A stretch of 64,000 nt of DNA from Mactromeris polynyma (lineage: Eukaryota; Mollusca; Bivalvia; Venerida; Mactridae). The notes below the pieces were generated by a model that was not told the origin of the DNA, did no database searches, and saw only the letters and a program-made list of their open reading frames with translations. The stretch spans positions 5,273,904-5,337,903 of the forward strand of contig JASFXZ010000018.1 in assembly GCA_032209605.1 (NCBI GenBank), given 5' to 3'. Every line of letters begins with the position of its first letter. The stretch's first letter is position 1. A program made the position numbers and the translations under genes. Shown here piece after piece: positions 58,100-64,000 of this stretch.

Positions 58100-59971
58100 T
58101 CATTGACAAATTTTTGTTTCAAAGTGTAAAATTGTACCACTATTATATGCGATGTTTACTGTAGGTATTGATGTAAGATACTTAGACATATAATCCACCG
58201 ACTCCTTCACTGACTCCTCCTCTGACTTCTCACATGACTCCTCATATGACTCCTCCTCTGACTCCTCACATGAATCCTCACATGACTCCTCCTCTGACAA
58301 TTCTCTGTAAGATTCTCCAGCAACTGACGTAATATTACAGTAAGATAAAACAACTTGAATCACAGTTTTATTGTTAACAAAACTTTCAATAAAGCAATTA
58401 AAACATTGATGACTCATTATGACACCACGCAGGTGTATACGCACGTTTGTTACATCAGGATGTAGTTGTAATAAAACATCATTATGAAACTCCATGTACC
58501 ACAGTGTTAGTGACTTGATTTGTGGAAGAGTTATCACTGCACATGTCAATAGTTTCATTGTATAGTAATCTGACATGTACCCCGGATATTCGTTGATATA
58601 AAGATGTTCAAGTTGTGAATACTTAATACACTTAGATACATCAATAAAACAACTATCAATCTGCTCAGGTACATTACACAAGTTGATGGACTTTAGACTA
58701 GAATTGTTTACGTTATAACATAAAATATTAACATACTCCAGATACAATGAAGTAAGATTTGTATGATGTGGAAGATTTAGAGTCAATGTACAGTCACTAT
58801 CACCACGTTGGTGATTACGACAATCCACAGAGCACAATTGTATATTTTCAATGAGAAAATTGTCAGACAGAAATTCCACCAGATTATGTAAACTGTTATG
58901 TTGCATTGTAACATTAGACAAAGACAATGATGTCAGATGTTGGAGACTTCTCACAGGTAATTCTGGTATCAATGCATAACCATTAATACAAACAGTGTGT
59001 AGTGTGGATCGATTCTGTAACATGCACCCAGTGAACTTTACGTAACCACCAGACAACACTTGACCAATATGTAAACATTGTAGATTTTTTATCTGATCAA
59101 ACTCATCGTAATATTTACCATCAACTGAATGTATTGATTTTACACATGTTGTACTTAACAATAAAAGTTGTTTCAAAATGTCATCATTAGAATTGTCATC
59201 AAAAATATAATCTTCAAGTTTTAGTACAATATTTGGATCACTAAATTTACTGCATTCAACGAAACAATTGAACACAGTAGTTTGAAATAACCTTAATTGC
59301 TTCATGTACGAATTAGTATAGGTAAAGTGTACGGCAGCATATTTCCTCCATACTTTTAAATGATCTGATAATAATGAGTAACTATTTTCAAGTAAAGAAA
59401 TGAGTTTTTGACCAGATAACCCGGCAAGGAACTGGAAGAAGTTTTGATACTGTAATACATCATCTAAGGAGTTCCATTTCTTAACAACACTATCAATCAT
59501 GTTACATGAATCAAATGATGAAACATATAATGCGCTAAAAAAATCAATATAACTTTTGTGTACAAAGGATAATATTTGTTTTTGCTCTTCAAAACAACCA
59601 ATAATTTTATTCTTAGATATGATGCCTATTTTACAGAGAAAATCCATTTCATCATTCGTAAACAAATATGGCGGCGATACTAACTGTTTCTTGATAAATA
59701 CAAGAGTTGACGCACAATCATCTTGTTTAAACAATGAGTTAAATGACAGTAAACATACTTTCTGCAATAAGAAAACATGTTCATTTACATAATGCAGCTT
59801 TGAAAAACAGTTTGGAAGTTTAAGTTCCGATGGTGTTAATGAAAGAAATTCAATTGTTCTTTCTGCTCTTTTGAACAACATTTCTAAAATTTTACCATAC
59901 AAAAATGCTTTAGAAACAGGAGTGAGTTTTTGATCAAACCACCATACCACAACCAGATGAGAAGATATCAT
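58100..59971 (-). CDS. Winged-helix/helical and leucine-rich C-terminal part of the NLR
   Basis: In frame with the NACHT part after the stop. Residues from Met 59971: ISSHLVVVWWF and FLYGKILEMLFKRAER (helical domain 2), SFVHKSYIDFFSALYVSS (the FxHxSxxEFFAA-type motif of NLRs), then LRRs such as LQHLTSLSLSNVTMQHNSL, LTSLYLEYVNIL and IKSLTLWYMEF. Near the end an acidic run SEEESCEDSCEESEEESYEE interrupts the last repeats. Met 59971 might initiate a separate LRR-only protein, but there is no supporting upstream splice signal. Confidence 0.85.
   Translation of the reverse strand: MISSHLVVVWWFDQKLTPVSKAFLYGKILEMLFKRAERTIEFLSLTPSELKLPNCFSKLHYVNEHVFLLQKVCLLSFNSLFKQDDCASTLVFIKKQLVSPPYLFTNDEMDFLCKIGIISKNKIIGCFEEQKQILSFVHKSYIDFFSALYVSSFDSCNMIDSVVKKWNSLDDVLQYQNFFQFLAGLSGQKLISLLENSYSLLSDHLKVWRKYAAVHFTYTNSYMKQLRLFQTTVFNCFVECSKFSDPNIVLKLEDYIFDDNSNDDILKQLLLLSTTCVKSIHSVDGKYYDEFDQIKNLQCLHIGQVLSGGYVKFTGCMLQNRSTLHTVCINGYALIPELPVRSLQHLTSLSLSNVTMQHNSLHNLVEFLSDNFLIENIQLCSVDCRNHQRGDSDCTLTLNLPHHTNLTSLYLEYVNILCYNVNNSSLKSINLCNVPEQIDSCFIDVSKCIKYSQLEHLYINEYPGYMSDYYTMKLLTCAVITLPQIKSLTLWYMEFHNDVLLQLHPDVTNVRIHLRGVIMSHQCFNCFIESFVNNKTVIQVVLSYCNITSVAGESYRELSEEESCEDSCEESEEESYEESCEKSEEESVKESVDYMSKYLTSIPTVNIAYNSGTILHFETKICQ
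58195..58300 (-). repeat. Coding short repeat (TCCTCxxxTGAC units)
   Basis: GACTCCTCCTCTGACTTCTC and variants in about nine units of 12 bp; on the coding strand they give repeating EESCEES-like acidic residues inside the LRR part. Confidence 0.85.
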
Positions 59972-60013
59972 TGGTATACATAATAGGTCATAAAGTTCAC
60001 ATCGCTTGACTTC

Positions 60014-60792
60014 TTATAAGAATCGGTCCACATTCTTGTTATCGTGATTTTTCTTATTCATATATTTCACCACTTCTCTAACGTAACACTCAGATGACAA
60101 ACCGTGAATTCCAGACATCTCAATTTGGCGGTCAATAATGTTCCCTGAAAGTCGATCATTTTCAAGTTTGTAAGGTCTGCTCATAGTCAAAAATACATAT
60201 TTCTCTGATTCTATCCCTTTATGTGTCTTACAGTCATGTTTACCACTTGTTTTAGGATTCCATTCATCAAATCCATCTAAAACAATAAGCGAATCATGCT
60301 GATTAAGAATACTTTTAATCAATTTATACATGTCTGTCCTTTCATCATCACATTCAGTGTAAAACAACTGGTCAACAATCATCATTGTCATATCTCTCAT
60401 ATCAGTAGCACCTAGAGACACATAAAATAAAAAGTCAAATTTCTCCAAAAAATCTATGTCCCTCTTAGTACCCTCATCATTCCCAGCAAAATCATCCGAT
60501 CTCGACTTGCTCCACAACAAACACATACGCCTACACAACGATGTTTTACCAACACCGGCATCACCAGTGATATACACACGCTTGAATGTTTTATCATCCT
60601 TGCAGAATATTTCTTCATAAGATGAAATTGTTTCTTGTTTGCCTTCTGTTTGACCTCTATCATATACTATATGGTGCAGTGTTGGACTTTGGTAAATACT
60701 CATAAGATCTTCATTGTCGTCTTCAATGAATGGTGACACTTGCAACAAACGACAATCACGCTGGTAGATGGTTATAAGCTTTTCTTTAATAA
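60014..60792 (-). CDS. NACHT ATPase domain (5' part of large NLR exon)
   Basis: Opens in phase 1 after ATTTTCAG with IKEKLITIYQRDCRLLQVSP. P-loop GDAGVGKTSLCRRMC, then DFLFYVSLGATDM (sensor-side strand), LIVLDGFDEWNP (Walker B with the FDE signature) and VFLTMSRPYKL (sensor 1 Arg) are all present. It ends at TAA 60014-60016. Confidence 0.9.
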
Positions 60793-60859
60793 CTGAAAAT
60801 ATAACGCTATGTTTAAATATATGATACATAAATTCACTTAAAATGGATAAGCGCAAGAA

Positions 60860-62445
60860 TTAATCACTTCCTCATTACAAACCCATGTTATTTAAGACAT
60901 TGTCAGTACATTTGCCCGAAACTTTTCTTCGGAAGACTGCCAAGACAAGGGTTCACTCTAGTACCTTGGAAATTTGATCCAGATTTCATTCACAAAGACG
61001 AACTTACTGTCCATGTTTTGCATAAATCAGACACAAAATGTACCAGGCGTAACGCTGTTTCAATGTTGACCAATATTTTAAGATCACTAACATCCTTGTT
61101 AGGTTGCAAGTGGATCAGCTATGAAATATGGCGTATGTTTCAATACATTTCTATGATTTGATCTAATAACCTCGTTTTTTTAACTCTGATGACCGATTCT
61201 ACCTTTGCCAAAACCTAACAATAATATACCCCATTATAATGTTTCATACATCAGACAGAATGTGTCGTATGCAGAGTTAACAAAGTTTTAAAATTGTTCA
61301 AGAAAACTTATTTGACCCCATATGGATAAGTATATGTTATTGTGGCAAACATTGTCATTGCCATTACTTCATTGGGTTTAAGTGGAAAATCAGGTCATGG
61401 TAATCTTCACAAGGTTTATCTGTTTTTCGATTATTTGATCTTACGACCTACTTATTACCTGATAAGTTTCTCAAAGAATTTACAAAGACAAACTTTCTAG
61501 CCAATTTACCGGTAGACCAGAACAGAAAAGAGGCTTCTGGTGAGTACACGAAGTTGTTCACCCATATATAACCCGATTAAAACATTTACCTAGATATTAC
61601 ATTCAAAATTCGGACTAGGAATATGCCTGAAGTGTACCACAATATATTGCAATACTTTACCTTTACCAACATGTTACTAAGCTATGAAAACAGATGCTTT
61701 CTCATTTGAACACATTTATTCAACTTCAAATGAACATACATATTAAGCTAAAACAAAGCAGTTATCATTTCAGATGGTGGCTAATATGTTGATGTAATAT
61801 CTAGATAATTTACTGCATATTACAATATATTGCCATATTGAACAAGAGACTATTGCTTGGCAACATGTTTGCAGGGCTAAAAATTTAAATTTATAATATC
61901 AGTTTTCTTTACATGCATCAGAAAAACAATTTTGACCAAAAATATCACTGTTGAATATGATAATAGTTTTTGTTTTAGTCTGCATATTGCAAAATATTGA
62001 TATATAATGACACTTATACTGATCAGCTTCAATTCAAATAGGACTAAATTGTAACCTTAGGCTCTTGTGCAGACAGACACAAGTTGACCACTATACACGG
62101 GCGAGTTAAAACGTTGACCATGATATTATAGTTGGGCAACTTGTTACTGGGGCTAAATTACATCAACAACTTTGTAATGTGGATATCATTCAAAACTAGA
62201 TTTCATTCCTAAAGAAATGATTTAACCCAAATATTTAGAAAGATAACCCATATATATAAAATCCTCCTCAGATTGTAATACAGCACATATTCAGACCATT
62301 TGATTGAGATTGCAACAAACTTTTGACCTCTTGTGTTGAAGACAGACCAATGAAAGACACAAGTCAATCATGTAAGCTCACCATGAGCAAACTTGTTATG
62401 TTTGCTACCACAAAATAACAATGACTTCGTAAAAAACAACATTTT
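60860..62445. other. NLR intron, no genes
   Basis: Contains loosely repeated units (ACAAAGACGAAC, TTGACC, ATATTGCAATA blocks) of a degenerate repeat; no coding signal. Confidence 0.4.
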
Positions 62446-62449
62446 ATAC

Positions 62450-62845
62450 CTTTTGCATCCTCAGTCGGAAAGCTTTTCAGTTTCTTCACTTCTTGTTGTA
62501 CTGTTGCCAACCTTTGCTGCACTGTTGACAATCCTTGTGTCACGACTTGTTCCACCTTTGAGACTTCTTGGTGCACTGTTGACAATCCTTGTTTCAATTC
62601 TTTTTGCACTGTTGACACTTCTTGTTGAACTGTTGACACTCCTTGCTGCACTGTTGCCAATCCTTGTTTCACTTCTTGTTTCACTGTTGCAATTCCCTGT
62701 TTGACAGTTCTTATCCTTTTCATAACTCTATCATGACCAGCTGCACACCTTTTTACGACCCGGTCTAATTTTGACATCACGTCTTTGTCCATTGAATCCC
62801 ATGCTTTCATGGTCTTATCTTGCCGATCTTTTAACTCTTCATCTA
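62450..62845 (-). CDS. NLR coiled-coil exon
   Basis: 132 codons, phase 1-1, between GTTTCAG and GTATAA. After DEELKDRQDKTMKAWDSM it carries about eight tandem 7-residue units of the TVQQEVS/GLSTVQQ kind, a heptad-repeat coiled coil ending KKLKSFPTEDAK. It links the N-terminal domain to NACHT and may mediate oligomerisation. Confidence 0.82.
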
Positions 62846-62849
62846 CTGA

Positions 62850-63890
62850 AACGTTTAGGATTTTGTCAATCGGAATGACAGCTAATGCCCTTCTTTTATG
62901 GTATCAGTGACTTTTAGCTTGACCATAGCATTACTAAATGCGATGCAAAACTATGTCTTCTTAATATTCTGGCTCTGTCCCAAGATTGATGAAAATATGT
63001 TATATGGAACTCAAGTCATAGAATGTAAACAGTTTTTAAGTGACCTTGACAGTCCACAACACAATCCACACTAAGGACTTTATAAATGTTCCACCTACTA
63101 AGTTTGATGATAATGTCACAATCAAAACAGGATTTATTGATCAGAAAACCATGTTTACCACAGTCATTTGGTTTGCCTGCCAGGGTTTTTACAACATCAA
63201 AAAATATCAAGCTTGTTCACATACTGATTAACAGACAATAGACTTATAGCTGGTATTTAATAATTAACAAAATGACCGCTCTTATAGAACAATTATTGTT
63301 ATCTAACCAGCACAAATATGCACAAAATCATCAATCCAAATTAAACCGCAGTTTAAAAAAAACCAATAGTCATCCCATGTTTAATGCAATAGGATAAATA
63401 TCCTTATATAATATCTTGCCTTAACATAATATACCATATGCGATAATCATTCACAATCACTGCTTCCTGGGTTCGATCTCTCAAAATATCTCAAATAGAA
63501 ATCTCAGTTCAATATCAGATTTTGCTCAAATCAAAGCCTCACCACATAATTTATTTCACGACCCACTCTGCCATGAAACAGGTTGACAATCATAGTTAAA
63601 GAAGCTAATAACAATCAATGCTCAGTGACTTAATGTTTAAGTTGACTGCTACATAGCTGTTTTGTGCTATTTGCTTAAATTTCCAATTTTCACCTTAAAT
63701 TTGATTAATTTTAATTAGACCATTTTCTCTCAAAGTGGGAAAAATGGAACCTATAGGGAATTGCGAATATAGAAAAGTACTGGTATGACAGTAAGTTTTA
63801 ACCCAACATCTTTTACACAACATTATATGATTTGAAAGGTTAATAATGAAAATAAAATATCCCAGGAGATAAATCAATTAAACACATATT
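62850..63890. other. NLR intron, no recognised exon
   Basis: An exon of phase 0 to 1 is expected here if 63894-63962 belongs to the same transcript; none was recognised with confidence. A TCTCAAAT-rich repeat lies near 63478-63540. Confidence 0.35.
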
Positions 63891-63893
63891 TAC

Positions 63894-63962
63894 CCCACTT
63901 AAATCTTTCCATTTATCATCATAGTCAGCCTCAGATAAAACCACTGTATCACTGTGCATGAG
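63894..63962 (-). CDS. Possible N-terminal (DZIP3/HEPN-like) NLR exon
   Basis: Between TATTTCAG and GTAAAT: MHSDTVVLSEADYDDKWKDL. The LSxADxxxxWxD pattern resembles the DZIP3-type alpha-helical domain attached to many lophotrochozoan NLRs. Its exit (phase 0) does not fit the coiled-coil exon (phase 1), so an intervening exon or another isoform is implied. Confidence 0.5.
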
Positions 63963-64000
63963 CTGAAATAAAAAACTATGAAGTTTTTGTCAATTGTTTT

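Larger units (their letters stand above)
58100..63962 (-). pseudogene. NLR-type NACHT-LRR innate immune receptor, interrupted and 5'-incomplete
   Basis: Minus-strand exons: 63962-63894 (DZIP3-like fragment), 62845-62450 (coiled coil) and 60792-58100 (NACHT and LRR). The last two join in phase 1; the first does not join directly, so an exon may be missing. The large exon has Walker A GDAGVGKTSL (near 60560) and Walker B LIVLDGFDEW (near 60270) of NACHT STAND ATPases, a helical region, then leucine-rich repeats. TAA at 60014-60016 splits it into 280- and 623-codon frames that are otherwise in the same frame (NVDRFL-stop-EVKRCELYDLLC). Such receptors sense microbial or danger signals in the cytosol. 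The 5' end lies beyond the window. Pseudogene, readthrough and sequence error are all possible. Confidence 0.8.

Overview
The window is eukaryotic, spliced and AT-rich. Introns have GT/AG ends, coding exons are short (40-400 bp) with symmetric phases, and much of the rest is degraded LINEs, tRNA-derived SINEs, MITEs, minisatellites and microsatellites. The gene content (an F-type lectin with a PAN/apple-like domain, an Ig receptor, thrombospondin repeats, a NACHT/LRR receptor and an ACE-like M2 peptidase) and the repeat families fit a mollusc, most likely a bivalve. That assignment is inference; no species can be named from the sequence alone.

Left part (1-15 kb): a plus-strand gene for an angiotensin-converting-enzyme-like zinc peptidase runs from a signal-peptide exon at 58 to an exon ending at 14640. 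It keeps the zinc site (HEMGH) but has an amber stop in place of a conserved Trp in its sixth exon, has lost the rest of that exon, and shows no recognisable C-terminal exons. A complete three-exon secreted F-type lectin gene (5474-3114, minus) is nested antisense in its third intron. A LINE (9.05-11.96 kb) and a 420-bp ACGC/CA microsatellite sit in the intron after the broken exon.

Middle (15-34 kb): a repeat-rich interval. It holds two copies of a roughly 2-kb segment with pogo/Tigger-like MITEs, a Tc1 transposase relic, two related SINEs, a 136-bp tandem array with a tRNA-type B box, two thrombospondin type-1 exons (the second with an amber stop at a signature Trp), and LINE reverse-transcriptase debris.

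34.8-42.2 kb (minus): a complete ten-exon gene for a 664-residue type I membrane protein can be assembled. It has a signal peptide, five Ig-like domains, one transmembrane segment and a short tail with two ITIM-like tyrosine motifs. All ten exons join in phase and give an exact multiple of three. This is the best candidate in the window for an undescribed receptor.

44-57 kb: tandem repeats, a LINE, a long 9-residue-repeat reading frame (48.6-52.0 kb) broken by two stops and two identical frameshifts inside a 1163-bp tandem duplication, and flanking copies of a GTTAC..GAGRGACA motif that suggest the whole block may be a mobile element. More LINE 3' ends and an array rich in TGACCT half-sites follow.

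58-64 kb (minus): an NLR-type innate immune gene. A fragment resembling the DZIP3-type region of molluscan NLRs, a coiled-coil exon, then one large exon with NACHT and leucine-rich regions that would be continuous but for one TAA codon. Its 5' end lies beyond the window.

Taken together, several loci are immune or recognition genes (lectin, Ig receptor, NLR, TSP1 protein), and several are decayed, as expected of fast-turnover gene families in a repeat-rich genome.
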